A DNA stretch of 63,467 nucleotides from Cryobacterium sp. N22 (GCF_002929555.1 NZ_PJJP01000020.1:1-63467); one strand, 5' to 3'. Shown: positions 43,512-53,256, numbered from the stretch's first letter. Made by a program: numbers and translations. Notes: generated by a model not told the origin, from the sequence alone.

Positions 43512-44615
43512 TCAGTACCGCACTCTCGGGTCGATCAGCGCGGCGATGATGTCCACGATGAAGTTGGACAGGGCGACGATGACCGCGAGCAGGGCGACGA
43601 TGCCCTGCACGGCGACGAAGTCCCTGGCCTGGAGGAATTCGGAGAGCATGAAGCCCAGGCCCTTCCACTCGAAGGTGGTCTCGGTCAGCACCGCGCCGCC
43701 GAGGAGCAGGGCGATCTGCAGTCCGATCACGGTGATGATCGGGATCAGTGCCGGCCGGTACGCGTGCTTCTGCACGAGCCTGAATTCGCTGACCCCGCGG
43801 GACCGGGCGGCGTCGACGTAGTCGGTGCCCAGGGTGCCGATCACGTTGGTGCGGACCAGGCGCAGGAAGACCCCGGCGGTCAGCAGCCCCAGTGCCAGGG
43901 CGGGCAGCACGGCGTGGGTCAGGACATCGACCAGGACCGCCGGGTTGCCGGTCTGGATGGCGTCGATGGTGTACAAACCGGTCTTGCCCGGCAGCAGCTG
44001 CATCTGCAGCTCCGAACTCGTCGATGCCCGGCCTGCGACAGGCAGGACCTTCAACCAGACGGCGAAAATGAGCTTGAAGAGCAGCCCGGAGAAGAACACC
44101 GGGGTGGCGTAGCAGAGGATGGCGAAGATTCGCAGCGACGCGTCCGGCGACTTGTCTCGCCAGTATGCGGCGACCATGCCCAGCGGGATCCCGACGATGA
44201 AGGCCACCAGCAGGGCGTAGAACGCCAGCTCGGCGGTGGCGGCGCCGTAGGTGAGAAGCACCTCGGAGACCGGCCGGTTGGTGCTGATCGTGGTGCCGAA
44301 GTTGCCCGTGAAGATCTGGCCGAGGTACTCGACGTACTGCACCAGGATGGGCCTGTCGTAGCCGGCCGCGGCAACCCGCTCAGCGAGCTGGTCGGCGCTC
44401 AGCCGGCCGCCGAGGGCCGCGGTGATCGGGTCACCCGTGGTGCGCATCAGCCAGAACACCATGGAGACCAGGATGAAGATCGTCGGGAAGATCAGCAGGA
44501 AGCGGATCACGATGTAGCGGATGATTCCGCCGCCGGAACCCTTCTTCTTCGGTGCCGTCGTGGTGGGCGCTCGCCCGGCCGCCGGGGCCGCTGGCGTTGT
44601 CGCTACAGTCGTCAT
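43512..44615 (-). CDS. Peptide ABC transporter permease, DppB-type
   Basis: 367 residues. A low-complexity, Ala/Pro-rich N-terminus of about 27 residues precedes the first helix (IVIRFLLIFPTIFILVSMVFWLM). It continues with a long periplasmic loop, the DppB-type helices and a coupling loop near YVDAARSRGVSEFRLVQKHAYRPA. Start ATG at 44615. It follows the lipoprotein gene after a strong hairpin. Confidence 0.94.
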   Translation of the reverse strand: MTTVATTPAAPAAGRAPTTTAPKKKGSGGGIIRYIVIRFLLIFPTIFILVSMVFWLMRTTGDPITAALGGRLSADQLAERVAAAGYDRPILVQYVEYLGQIFTGNFGTTISTNRPVSEVLLTYGAATAELAFYALLVAFIVGIPLGMVAAYWRDKSPDASLRIFAILCYATPVFFSGLLFKLIFAVWLKVLPVAGRASTSSELQMQLLPGKTGLYTIDAIQTGNPAVLVDVLTHAVLPALALGLLTAGVFLRLVRTNVIGTLGTDYVDAARSRGVSEFRLVQKHAYRPALIPIITVIGLQIALLLGGAVLTETTFEWKGLGFMLSEFLQARDFVAVQGIVALLAVIVALSNFIVDIIAALIDPRVRY

Positions 44616-44641
44616 TCCTACCTCACTCGTGCAAAACGAAA

Positions 44642-44682
44642 GACGGGGGCGTTCGGCGAGTAGTCGCCTGAACGCCCCCGTC
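44642..44682 (-). terminator. Hairpin between the substrate-binding and permease genes
   Basis: Arms GACGGGGGCGTTC and complement enclosing GGCGA/TCGCC, then TTTCGTTTT downstream on the minus strand. Probably a partial terminator that keeps the downstream permease genes at a lower level than the binding-protein gene. Confidence 0.75.
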
Positions 44683-44707
44683 GTCTAGCTAGGTGAAACC
44701 TGTGAAC

Positions 44708-46336
44708 CTAGCCCTTGGCGAGGGCCGCGTAGCGGAACTTGAACGACGCGTCGAGCGTGTCGCTGGCTCCGGTGACCGTCTTACCGGTCACGGCGACCTG
44801 CGCGCCCTGGAGCAGGGGCACCGTCGACAGCTGGGCTGCGACCTTGTCCTGGATCTGTTCGAGGAGAGCGGTGCGCGCGGCGGGGTCGACGGTCACGGCC
44901 TGCTGAAGGATCAGGTCGTTGACCTCCTGGTCGACGAAGTGATTCTTCAGGAAGTTCTCCGTGAGGAAGAACGGCGTCAGGTAGTTGTCAGCGTCGGAGT
45001 AGTCCGGGAACCAGCCGAGCTGGTACGCGGGGTAGACGTCGCTGGAGCGGTCCTTGGAGTACTGCACCCACTCGGTGGTCTGCAGGTTCACCGTGAACAG
45101 TCCGCTGGACTCCAGCTGGTCCTTGATCAGCGCGTATTCGTCGCCGGACGAGGGCCCGTAGTGGTCGTTGCTGTACTGCAGGTTGAGCTCGACGGGCTCG
45201 GTGATGCCGGCGGCCGTGAGCGTCGCCGCGGCCTTGTCGGCATCCGGAGCGCCGTTGCCGTCGCCGTAGAGGCCCTTGAGGGACTCGGTCGCGCCGGTCA
45301 GGCCGGCCGGAACGTAGGAGTACAGCGGGGTGTATGTGCCCTTGTACACCTGGTCGGCGATCTCTTCACGGTCGACGAGGTCGGCGACGGCCTGGCGCAC
45401 GGCGAGGGACTTGGCCGCATCGGCGTCGGCTGTGGTGGCGCCGAACGGCTGGGTGTCGAAGTTGAAGGTGATGTAGCGGATCTCTCCGCCGGGACCGTCG
45501 ACGACCTCGACGTTGTCGTTGCCGCGAAGGTCGTCGATGTCCGTCGCGCTCAGGCTGCGGAACGCCACATCGATGCCGCCCTCCTGCACCTCCAGCTTGA
45601 GGTTCGACGAGTCGGCGAAGTACTTGACGTTCACGACGTCGGTCTTCGCCGCGCCGAGGAGACCCTCGTAGTCGGGGTTGGCCTTGTAGCCGATGAGGTT
45701 GTTGAAGTCGTAGCTGGTGATCACGTACTGGCCGGCGAACGCGTTGGCCTTGACGATGTCGTCGTCGCTGGTGAGCTCGGTGGCCGAGAAGGACTCTTCG
45801 TCGACGATCGGGCCGGCCGGGCTGGACAGGATCTGCGGGAAGATCTGGTCGTCGGGGGCGAGCAGGTTGAACACCACGGTGGTGTCGTCGGGGGTGTCGA
45901 CGCTCTCCAGGTTGTACAGCAACGAGGAGGGGCCGTTGTCGGCGGCAATCGCCAACTGGCGGTCGAAGGAGAACTTGACGTCGGAGGAGGTCAGTGTGTT
46001 GCCGTTGGCCCAGACCAGGTCTGGCTTGAGGGTGACCGTGTACTGCGTCGGCGCGGTGAACTCGGCGGAGACCGCGATGTCGGGCTCCACGTCGGGGCTG
46101 CCGTATGGGGTGTTCATGAGGAACGGGAAAACCTGGTTCTGCACGGCGAACGAGCCGTTGTCGTACGAACCGGCCGGGTCAAGGGTGGTGACCTTGTCGG
46201 TGGTGCCGATGGTGAGCGGAGCGGCGCCCGGCTCCTCGGCGGTGGAGCCTGCACAGCCGGCGAGCACGAGTGCTGCGGCGGCGAGACCGGCGGTGACGCC
46301 GACGGCGCGGCCGCGCCTGGTGGGTTCAAAAGCCAT
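44708..46336 (-). CDS. Family 5 extracellular solute-binding lipoprotein
   Basis: 542 residues from ATG 46336. Signal peptide with lipobox LVLAGC (C28), then a family 5 (DppA/OppA) fold starting TIGTTDKVTTLDPAG. Exported and lipid-anchored, it supplies the peptide-like substrate to the downstream permeases and ATPases. The long reading frame to 46423 adds a non-signal-like extension and is rejected; GGAAGAGG precedes the chosen ATG. Confidence 0.93.
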   Translation of the reverse strand: MAFEPTRRGRAVGVTAGLAAAALVLAGCAGSTAEEPGAAPLTIGTTDKVTTLDPAGSYDNGSFAVQNQVFPFLMNTPYGSPDVEPDIAVSAEFTAPTQYTVTLKPDLVWANGNTLTSSDVKFSFDRQLAIAADNGPSSLLYNLESVDTPDDTTVVFNLLAPDDQIFPQILSSPAGPIVDEESFSATELTSDDDIVKANAFAGQYVITSYDFNNLIGYKANPDYEGLLGAAKTDVVNVKYFADSSNLKLEVQEGGIDVAFRSLSATDIDDLRGNDNVEVVDGPGGEIRYITFNFDTQPFGATTADADAAKSLAVRQAVADLVDREEIADQVYKGTYTPLYSYVPAGLTGATESLKGLYGDGNGAPDADKAAATLTAAGITEPVELNLQYSNDHYGPSSGDEYALIKDQLESSGLFTVNLQTTEWVQYSKDRSSDVYPAYQLGWFPDYSDADNYLTPFFLTENFLKNHFVDQEVNDLILQQAVTVDPAARTALLEQIQDKVAAQLSTVPLLQGAQVAVTGKTVTGASDTLDASFKFRYAALAKG

Positions 46337-46383
46337 AGTCGAATGCCTCTTCCTCAAGGTGTGGATGTCTTGGTGAATCCGAG

Positions 46384-46405
46384 TATCTGCGTCCAGACGC
46401 AGATA
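46384..46405. promoter_or_regulatory. Candidate operator upstream of the peptide transporter operon
   Basis: Perfect inverted repeat TATCTGCGT-n4-ACGCAGATA, 48 nt before the lipoprotein ATG in the 157-nt gap after dnaG. It could be a regulator site over the promoter or an mRNA 5' hairpin. No linked regulator gene is visible. Confidence 0.5.
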
Positions 46406-46493
46406 TGCGTTGCTGTAAACCAAGAATTAGCACACTCTGCGCGTCAGACGACCATTTTTTTATGCATCTTAATAGACCCGCAATATAGGCCGG

Positions 46494-48353
46494 CTACTCC
46501 ACGCGGAGGTTGCGCCGTTCCGCTTCGACCCGCACGAGCTCACGCTGGATCGCGACATACACCTCGCGGTTGGTCGCATCGGCCCGTTGCAGGCGGCCGA
46601 GGAGTTCCGCTTTCTGCCGCAGCAGATCCTTCTCAATCAGCACGATGGTGATATCGCGCACGTAGCGGGTGACCTCGCGCTCGGTGCGCTCCGGCAGCGG
46701 GGCCACCGCCAGTTCGGTGACCAGGTTCGCCAGCGGAGCCGGGGTCTCCTGGACGACCCGTTCCAGCCAGTCCGGCGCGGCGGCGTGCGGCAGGGCGGCG
46801 GCCACGGCGTCCCGGACCACGGCGAGGGTGCTGTTGGTCATACCCGTCGACACCGCACGCTGCACGAGGTCGAGGCCCACGAGGGTGGGATGCTGCAGCA
46901 TCGCCATCAGCGCGTCGCGCTCGATCCGGGTGACCGGGTCCTGGGGCAGGTCGGCGAGGGCGAAGAGCCGCTCGCGTGGGGCGGCTGCCGGCTCCCCCGC
47001 GCGGCGCGGCGCTTCGACCGGAGCGGTGCGGGACCTGGCCTGGGCCGCGCTCACGGCGCGGGACACCTCACCGAGGTCCATGCCCAGCATGCGGGAGAGT
47101 TCGTGGGTGTACCCCGGTCGCAGTGACGGGTCCCGGATGTCGCTGACCACCGGGGCGGCCGCGCGCAGGGCGGAGACCCGGCCTTCGACGGTGTCAAGGT
47201 TGTACTGGGCCAGGAGCTGGCGGATCATGAATTCGAACATGGGCTTCTTGGAGTCGACCAGACGACGTACCGCGTCGTCCCCGCGGTGCAGCCGCAGGTC
47301 GCACGGGTCGAGCCCTTCCGGGGCGACGGCCACGAAGGTCTGGGCGCTGAACCGTTGCTCCTCGGCGAAGGCGCGCACGGCGGCCTTCTGGCCGGCGGCG
47401 TCGGGGTCGAAGGTGAAGACGACCTCGCCGACGCCGCTGTCGTCGCCGAGCACCCGGCGCAAGACCTTGATGTGGTCCACACCGAACGAGGTCCCGCAGG
47501 TGGCCACGGCCGTGGTCACACCCGCCAGGTGGCAGGCCATCACGTCGGTGTAGCCCTCGACGACCACGACTTGGTGGTTACGAGAGATGTCACGCTTGGC
47601 CAGGTCCAGGCCGTAGAGGACCTGGGCCTTGTGGTAGATCGGGGTTTCGGGTGTGTTGAGGTATTTGGGGCCCTTGTCGTCTTCGAGCAGCTTGCGTGCG
47701 CCGAAGCCGATGGTCTGCCCGGTGATGTCACGGATCGGCCAGACCAGACGGCCGCGGAACCTGTCGTAGATCCCCCGGTCCCCGGCCGAGACCAGGCCGG
47801 AGAGGGTCAGTTCCTCGGTGCTGAAGCCACGGCCGCGCAGATGTTTGGTCAGTTCGTCCCAGCTTTTCGGCGCAAAACCGACGCCGAAGCGTTCGGCGGC
47901 CTGGGCATCGAAGCCACGGTCGCCGAGGAAGGTGCGGCCGACCTGGGCCCCCGGGCTGCCGAGTTTGTCGATGAAGAACTCGGCGGCGGCCTGGTTGGCC
48001 GCGTACAGCCGGGCCCGGTTGGTGTGGTCGGGGGCCTCGGCGCCGCCGCCCTCGTAGTGCAGCTCGATGCCGGCCCGGCCGGCCAACCGTTCGACGGCCT
48101 CGCTGAAGCTGACGTGGTCCATCTTCTGCAGGAAGGAGTAGACGTCGCCGCTCTCTCCGCAGCCGAAGCAGTGGTAGAAGCCGACCTGCGGGCGCACATG
48201 AAAACTGGGGCTGCGTTCGTCGTGGAACGGGCACAGTCCCTTCATCGAACCGACCCCGGCCGACTTGAGGCTGACATAGTCACTGACGATGTCGGCGATG
48301 TTGGTGCGGGCCTTGACCTCTTCGACGTCGCCCTGCCGGATCAGTCCTGCCAT
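46494..48353 (-). CDS. dnaG: DNA primase DnaG
   Basis: 619 residues. Synthesises RNA primers at replication forks. The N-terminal zinc-binding motif has C41, H44, C62 and C65 (CPFH...HCFGC). The Toprim core includes VVVEGYTDVMACH and FTFDPDAAGQKAA with the catalytic acidic residues. The C-terminal helicase-interaction domain is present. Last gene of the minus-strand cluster; its start overlaps the end of dgt by 13 nt. Confidence 0.97.
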   Translation of the reverse strand: MAGLIRQGDVEEVKARTNIADIVSDYVSLKSAGVGSMKGLCPFHDERSPSFHVRPQVGFYHCFGCGESGDVYSFLQKMDHVSFSEAVERLAGRAGIELHYEGGGAEAPDHTNRARLYAANQAAAEFFIDKLGSPGAQVGRTFLGDRGFDAQAAERFGVGFAPKSWDELTKHLRGRGFSTEELTLSGLVSAGDRGIYDRFRGRLVWPIRDITGQTIGFGARKLLEDDKGPKYLNTPETPIYHKAQVLYGLDLAKRDISRNHQVVVVEGYTDVMACHLAGVTTAVATCGTSFGVDHIKVLRRVLGDDSGVGEVVFTFDPDAAGQKAAVRAFAEEQRFSAQTFVAVAPEGLDPCDLRLHRGDDAVRRLVDSKKPMFEFMIRQLLAQYNLDTVEGRVSALRAAAPVVSDIRDPSLRPGYTHELSRMLGMDLGEVSRAVSAAQARSRTAPVEAPRRAGEPAAAPRERLFALADLPQDPVTRIERDALMAMLQHPTLVGLDLVQRAVSTGMTNSTLAVVRDAVAAALPHAAAPDWLERVVQETPAPLANLVTELAVAPLPERTEREVTRYVRDITIVLIEKDLLRQKAELLGRLQRADATNREVYVAIQRELVRVEAERRNLRVE

Positions 48354-49639
48354 GCCGCACCCGTCCCGAGCTTGATCCCGGCGGGTTCACGGGTCAGGTG
48401 GAGCCGGCGCTGCAGGGCGATCGCGCTCTGATCGGTGAGGCTGGCGACCTGGTCCACGATCACGCGTTTGCGCCCCGCGTCGTCCGCAGCGCCAACCCAA
48501 TCCTCCCGGAAGCCGGGGTCGAGGTGCTCGTCCCCGGTGGCCAGCAGGGTGTCGGCCAGGTAGGTGAGCGTCTCGCGTTGCTCGACGTAGATCGGCTGGC
48601 GCACGTGGGTGGACATGACGAACGCGGCGACGATGCCCTTCAGCACACCGATCTCCGCCTGCACTTCGCGCGGTACGACCACGTGGGCGGCGAAACGGAT
48701 GAGGTGCCGGTCGGGGTAGGCGGCCCTGGTGGCCGAGACGGCCGCGCCGCTGAACCGTCCGATGAGCTGGCTGGTCAGGTTCTTCAGTCGGCCCTGGTCC
48801 CGGCGGCCGGCGCTCCAGCTGTGCAGCCACACGTCGAGGGCGTCGAGTCTGTCGAAAGCGGCGATGAGTTCGTCGTGGCTGAACTGCCCGCCGGTCCACT
48901 CGTACATCGAGGTGACCAGGGCGGCGTGGTCGCTGCGGCTGCTGAGCAGTTCCACGTCGAGGTAGCCGCTGACCACGGCGTCCTCGAAGTCGTGCACAGA
49001 GTAGGCGATGTCGTCGGAGAGGTCCATCACCTGCGCTTCGACGCAGAGCTGGCGTTCCGGTGCCCCGGCGCGCAGCCATTCGAAGGCGGCGCGGTCGTCC
49101 TCGTAGAAGCCGAATTTGGCGCGCCCGCTCGGGTCGGCCACCGAGGAGTCGGCGGCCCACGGGTATTTGCAACTGGCGTCGAGGCTGGCGCGGGTGAGGT
49201 TCAGCCCGAAGGTCGCGCCGTTGTCACCGAAAACCTTGGGTTCGAGCCGGCTGAGCAGGCGCAGGGTCTGCGCGTTTCCCTCGAAGCCGCCGATGTCGGC
49301 GGCCCAGGTGTTGAGCGCCTTCTCACCGTTGTGACCGAACGGCGGATGACCGATGTCGTGCGCCAGGCACGCCGTGTCGACGATGTCGGGGTCCAGGGCC
49401 AGGCGGAGCGCGAGTTCCCGGCCGATCTGGGCGACCTCGAGCGAGTGCGTGAGGCGGTTGCGGGCGAAGTCCAGACCGGCGGCGGGGCTGAGCACCTGGG
49501 TCTTCGCGGCCAGGCGGCGCAGGGCGCTGGAGTGCAGCAGCCGCGCCCTGTCGCGGGCGAAGTCGCTGCGACTGGAGTCGTGCTCTTCAGGGCGGAACCT
49601 GGCCTCGTCGTGAACGCTGTATCCGGTCTGATTAACCAC
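48341..49639 (-). CDS. dgt: Deoxyguanosinetriphosphate triphosphohydrolase-like protein
   Basis: 432 residues from GTG 49639. HD-domain motif: H65 (RLTHSLEVAQIG) and H94-D95 (CLAHDIGHPPFGHNGE). Hydrolyses dNTPs to nucleosides and triphosphate, so may tune the dNTP pool for replication, consistent with dnaG next door. It overlaps dusB by 8 nt. A longer frame to 50284 is not real because it runs through dusB. Confidence 0.94.
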   Translation of the reverse strand: MVNQTGYSVHDEARFRPEEHDSSRSDFARDRARLLHSSALRRLAAKTQVLSPAAGLDFARNRLTHSLEVAQIGRELALRLALDPDIVDTACLAHDIGHPPFGHNGEKALNTWAADIGGFEGNAQTLRLLSRLEPKVFGDNGATFGLNLTRASLDASCKYPWAADSSVADPSGRAKFGFYEDDRAAFEWLRAGAPERQLCVEAQVMDLSDDIAYSVHDFEDAVVSGYLDVELLSSRSDHAALVTSMYEWTGGQFSHDELIAAFDRLDALDVWLHSWSAGRRDQGRLKNLTSQLIGRFSGAAVSATRAAYPDRHLIRFAAHVVVPREVQAEIGVLKGIVAAFVMSTHVRQPIYVEQRETLTYLADTLLATGDEHLDPGFREDWVGAADDAGRKRVIVDQVASLTDQSAIALQRRLHLTREPAGIKLGTGAAWQD

Positions 49640-50795
49640 CGCTGGTGTCCCCCTCGCCCTCGGTGAGATTGTTGCGCTCTGCGCCGACGATGTCGCGGGA
49701 GTCGAGCCAGCGTTCGGGCAGAGCGGTCTTCTTGGGGCTGCCGGCCCGGCCGCGCTGGCCCTCGGCCCCGATGCCGGGGTACGGCTGGTCGGGGTCCATG
49801 GTCGCCAGGAGCTCGTCCAGCTGCTCGAGCGACACGACGGAGGCCAGGCTGGCGCGGAGGTCGCCGCCGACCGGGTAGCCCTTGAAGTACCAGGCCACGT
49901 GCTTGCGCACGTCGCGGCAGGCCCGTTCCTCGCTGTCGAAGAACTCGGTGAGCAGTTCGGCGTGCCGGCGGAACGCATCCGCGACCTGCCCCAGGGTGGG
50001 TTCGGCCTTGACCACTTCGCCGCGGAACGCCGCAGCGAGGTCGCCGAACAGCCACGGGCGGCCGAGGCAGCCGCGCCCGACGACGACGCCGTCGCAGCCG
50101 GTCTCCTCGACCATGCGGAGGGCGTCGGCGGCCGACCAGATGTCGCCGTTGCCGAGCACGGGCACGCTGGTGATGGTGTCCTTGAGGGTCTTGATGGCGG
50201 CCCAGTCGGCGTGGCCGGAGTAGTAGTCCGCCGCGGTGCGGGCGTGCAGCGCGATGGCGGACACCCCGGCGCCCTCGGCGACACGACCGGCCTCGAGGTA
50301 GGTGAGGTGGTCGGAGTCGATGCCCTTTCGCATCTTGACGGTCAGCGGAATCGTCCCCGCGGCCGTGACGGCGGCTTCGACGATCTCCCGGAACAGGGTG
50401 ATCTTCCAGGGCAGCGCCGCTCCCCCGCCCTTGCGGGTGACCTTGGGCACCGGGCAGCCGAAGTTCAGGTCGATGTGGTCGGCGCGGTCCTCGGCGACGA
50501 GCATGGTGACGGCCTCTGAGACCGTCTTCGGGTCGACGCCGTAGAGCTGGATGGAGCGGGTCTTCTCGCTCTCGTGGTGCGTGATCAGCCGCATCGACTC
50601 CGGTGTGCGTTCGACGAGCGCCCGTGAGGTGATCATTTCGCTCACGTAGAGTCCGGCGCCGTATTCGCGGCAGAGCCGACGGAACGCCGTGTTGGTGATG
50701 CCGGCCATGGGTGCCAGCACCACGGGCACATCGAGTTCGATGTCGCCGATTCGAAGCGGGGACACCGGGCTGATCGTGGAAGTGGGAGTGTTCAT
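49632..50795 (-). CDS. dusB: tRNA-dihydrouridine synthase DusB-type
   Basis: 387 residues from ATG 50795 (GGGAG upstream). FMN-binding TIM barrel: LAPMAGITNTAFRRLC at the N-terminus, the substrate-Cys motif LNFGCPVPKVTRKGGG, LHARTAADYYSG and GNGDIW, then VGRGCLGRPW. The C-terminal helical tRNA-binding part is followed by a low-complexity tail. Reduces uridine to dihydrouridine in tRNA D-loops. Between the micropeptide gene and dgt. Confidence 0.95.
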   Translation of the reverse strand: MNTPTSTISPVSPLRIGDIELDVPVVLAPMAGITNTAFRRLCREYGAGLYVSEMITSRALVERTPESMRLITHHESEKTRSIQLYGVDPKTVSEAVTMLVAEDRADHIDLNFGCPVPKVTRKGGGAALPWKITLFREIVEAAVTAAGTIPLTVKMRKGIDSDHLTYLEAGRVAEGAGVSAIALHARTAADYYSGHADWAAIKTLKDTITSVPVLGNGDIWSAADALRMVEETGCDGVVVGRGCLGRPWLFGDLAAAFRGEVVKAEPTLGQVADAFRRHAELLTEFFDSEERACRDVRKHVAWYFKGYPVGGDLRASLASVVSLEQLDELLATMDPDQPYPGIGAEGQRGRAGSPKKTALPERWLDSRDIVGAERNNLTEGEGDTSGG

Positions 50796-50863
50796 CTCAT
50801 CCAATTCTCCCAGACCTGGCCGGGCATGGACGCCACGCGCGGCCGGCGGTGGCGAAGGGGAGG

Positions 50864-50986
50864 CTAGATGCCGCAGGAACCGCCGCCGCAGCATCCGCCG
50901 GCCGTGTCATCCTGTTCCAGCAACTGGATGATCGGGCGGGGGGTGGTGGGCGCTTCGGTGACCGGGTCGGTGGTGTTCAGGCTCAT
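50864..50986 (-). CDS. 40-residue Cys/Gly-rich micropeptide coupled to frnE
   Basis: 40 codons, ATG 50986 overlapping the stop of the upstream frnE gene by 4 nt (ATGA). The N-terminal half is Thr/Pro-rich, the middle acidic (LLEQDD) and the C-terminus reads GGCCGGGSCGI with three cysteines. There is no signal peptide. The coupling to a DsbA-family gene suggests that the cysteines act in thiol redox or metal binding. I do not recognise the family. dusB follows after 68 nt. Confidence 0.7.
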   Translation of the reverse strand: MSLNTTDPVTEAPTTPRPIIQLLEQDDTAGGCCGGGSCGI

Positions 50987-51657
50987 GCGGTGGTCTCCTC
51001 GGGTGTCAGGGTTGCTGCTCGTTCGCCCCGCACCTGGCGGAGGGCTTGCGCAAAGGTATCAGGGTCCTGCGCGCCGGAGATGCCGTACTTGCCGTCGATC
51101 ACGAAGAAGGGCACCCCCTGGATGCCGTACTCGGTGGCCTGGGCGACATCGGCCTTGACCGCGGCCAGGTATTCGTTCTCTGTGAGAGATCGCACCACGT
51201 CGGCTCGGTCCAGGCCGATCGCGGCGGCGAGGTCGGCGAGATCCTCGATGCGGCCGACGTGCCCGCCGTCGACGAAGTACGCCTTGAGGAGGCTCTCCTT
51301 CATCTGCAGCTGCAGACCGTGGGCCTTGGCGTAGTGCAGCAGCTCGTGCGCCTTGATGGTGTTGGTCTGGTGCACGGAGTCGTAGTCGTAGTGCAGTCCG
51401 ACGCTCTCGGCGATGCCGGTGACCCGTTCAAGCATCTCGAGCACCTGCGGCACCGGGATGCCCTTGCGCTCACTGAGGTAATCGATCGGGCTGCCCGCGA
51501 AATCGACGGGGGTGTCCGGGGCGAGTTCGAACGAGTGGTACTCCACCTCGACCTCGTCGCCGAAGGCGGCCACGCCGGCCTCGAACTTGCGCTTGCCGAT
51601 ATAGCACCAGGGGCACTGCACGTCGGACCAGATGTCTACTTTGATGGTTTCACTCAC
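50983..51657 (-). CDS. DsbA-family thiol oxidoreductase, FrnE-like
   Basis: 224 residues from GTG 51657. Thioredoxin-like fold with active site C15-PW-C18 (DVQCPWCYIG), a helical insert and the cis-Pro loop GVPFF. There is no signal peptide, so it is cytoplasmic as expected for FrnE. Probably handles disulfides or glutathione/mycothiol-like substrates under stress. Overlaps the micropeptide gene by 4 nt. Confidence 0.92.
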   Translation of the reverse strand: MSETIKVDIWSDVQCPWCYIGKRKFEAGVAAFGDEVEVEYHSFELAPDTPVDFAGSPIDYLSERKGIPVPQVLEMLERVTGIAESVGLHYDYDSVHQTNTIKAHELLHYAKAHGLQLQMKESLLKAYFVDGGHVGRIEDLADLAAAIGLDRADVVRSLTENEYLAAVKADVAQATEYGIQGVPFFVIDGKYGISGAQDPDTFAQALRQVRGERAATLTPEETTA

Positions 51658-51709
51658 GAGGAGGCTAACCCGAGAAGTCCCTCCAGTTATTCCCGACGAG
51701 AGTTCCGGC

Positions 51710-52537
51710 TCAGGCTGTGGGGGTGTCCACGGCGCCGCCGTAGCGGCGGTTGCGGGCGGCGTAGAGCTCGATGGCGTGCCAGAGGTCGACGCGGGAGAAG
51801 TCCGGCCACAGGGTGTCCAGGAACACCATCTCGGCATACGCGCTCTGCCAGAGCAGGAAGTTGCTGGTGCGCTGCTCCCCCGAGCTGCGCACGAACAGGT
51901 CGACGTCGGGCAGTGCGGAGGTGTACAGGTGCCGCTGGATGGACTTCTCGGTGATGCCGGACGGCTTCAGCCGGCCCGCGGCGACGTCCTCGGCCAGGGC
52001 CCGCACGGCATCCGCGATCTCGGTGCGGCCGCCGTAGTTGACGCACATGGTGAGGGTCAGTACGTCGTTGCCGGCGGTGAGTTTCTCAGCGAACTGCAGC
52101 TCGTTGATCACGGAGGCCCACAGCTTGGGCTTCCGGCCCGCCCAGCGCACCCGCACGCCCCAGTCGTTGAGCTGATCGCGGCGGCGGTGCAGCACGTCCC
52201 GGTTGAAGCCCATCAGGAAGCGCACCTCGTCGGGCGAGCGCTTCCAATTCTCGGTGGAGAACGCGTACACGCTCAGGTGCTTGACGCCGATCTGGATGGC
52301 GCCGGCGACCACATCGAGCAGCGAGGCCTCCCCGGCCTTGTGGCCCTCGACCCTGGACAGGCCCCTGGCGTTGGCCCAGCGCCCATTGCCGTCCATGACG
52401 ATGGCAACGTGTTCGGGAACGACCTTGGCCGGCAGAACCGGTGGGTAGAGCCCGGTCCAGTCCACGGGCTTGAACGGCACGGCGTCCTTGTGGGTGAACG
52501 GGGTGGCCGGGGAGGAACGGAAGGGGTTGGGCGTCAT
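51710..52537 (-). CDS. uppS: Isoprenyl transferase UppS-like (cis-prenyl chain elongation)
   Basis: 275 residues from ATG 52537. Conserved cis-prenyltransferase motifs: [12 protein letters not shown] with catalytic Asp, FSTENWKRS, and the C-terminal [19 protein letters not shown] and DTLWPDF. Makes the lipid carrier for cell wall synthesis (undecaprenyl- or decaprenyl-type). In actinobacteria several paralogues make different chain lengths; which one this is cannot be told. Overlaps recO by 4 nt. Confidence 0.94.
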   Translation of the reverse strand: MTPNPFRSSPATPFTHKDAVPFKPVDWTGLYPPVLPAKVVPEHVAIVMDGNGRWANARGLSRVEGHKAGEASLLDVVAGAIQIGVKHLSVYAFSTENWKRSPDEVRFLMGFNRDVLHRRRDQLNDWGVRVRWAGRKPKLWASVINELQFAEKLTAGNDVLTLTMCVNYGGRTEIADAVRALAEDVAAGRLKPSGITEKSIQRHLYTSALPDVDLFVRSSGEQRTSNFLLWQSAYAEMVFLDTLWPDFSRVDLWHAIELYAARNRRYGGAVDTPTA

Positions 52538-53256
52538 GGGCGCACGTGCTCCAGGGATCGAAGGCCGCGGCCGAGGTGCCACTGCGTGTACGCGGCGACG
52601 ACCCCGGTGGCCTGGGCGTGGGTGGTGTCTGAGGCCTCTGCCGTGTATGCCCAGTCGCCGGTGAGCAGGGCGCTGAGCAGGGCGATGGTGTCGGGGTCGA
52701 GGCGGGGCGAACCCGGGGCGGCACAGTTGTCGCACACGATGCCGCCGACCTGGGCTACGAAAGCCGAGTGCGGGCCCGGCGCGCCGCAGCGGGCGCAGTC
52801 CCGGAAGCTGGGCGCCCAGCCGGCCATGGACAGGGACCGCAGCAGGTAGGAGTTGAGGGTGGCGCCGGAGCCGTGCTCGTGCCTGGACAGCGACCGCAGC
52901 GCCCCGACCAGCAGCAGGTACTGCTGCAGCGATCCCTCGGATTCGGTGAGCTTGTCCGCGGTTTCGACCATGGCGCTGGCGGCGGTGTAGCTGCCGTAGT
53001 CGGCGGTGATGACGGCTCCGTATGAGCCGATCGACTCGGCCTGGTTGACGATGTCGAGGCTGCGACCGATGTAGAGCTGCACGTCGACGACCATGAACGG
53101 CTCAAGCCTGGCGCCGAATTTCGACGCCGTGCGGCGCACGCCCTTGGCGACCGCACGCACCTTGCCGTGCTGCCGGGTGAGCAGCGTGATGATGCGGTCC
53201 GCTTCACCCAGCTTGTGGGTGCGCAGCACGACGGCTTCATCACGATAAACGGGCAC
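52534..53256 (-). CDS. recO: DNA repair protein RecO
   Basis: 240 residues from GTG 53256, with GGGAG 8 nt upstream. N-terminal OB fold ([39 protein letters not shown]), helical middle, and a zinc finger with paired cysteines CARC and CDNC. Mediates RecF-pathway loading of RecA. First gene of the long minus-strand cluster. A longer frame to 54249 has no ribosome site and covers the opposite-strand channel gene. Confidence 0.95.
   Translation of the reverse strand: MPVYRDEAVVLRTHKLGEADRIITLLTRQHGKVRAVAKGVRRTASKFGARLEPFMVVDVQLYIGRSLDIVNQAESIGSYGAVITADYGSYTAASAMVETADKLTESEGSLQQYLLLVGALRSLSRHEHGSGATLNSYLLRSLSMAGWAPSFRDCARCGAPGPHSAFVAQVGGIVCDNCAAPGSPRLDPDTIALLSALLTGDWAYTAEASDTTHAQATGVVAAYTQWHLGRGLRSLEHVRP

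Noticed and set aside
48341..50284. A dgt frame extended by 215 codons
   Set aside because: The extension reads through dusB in another frame. The conserved dGTPase sequence begins at about GTG 49639.
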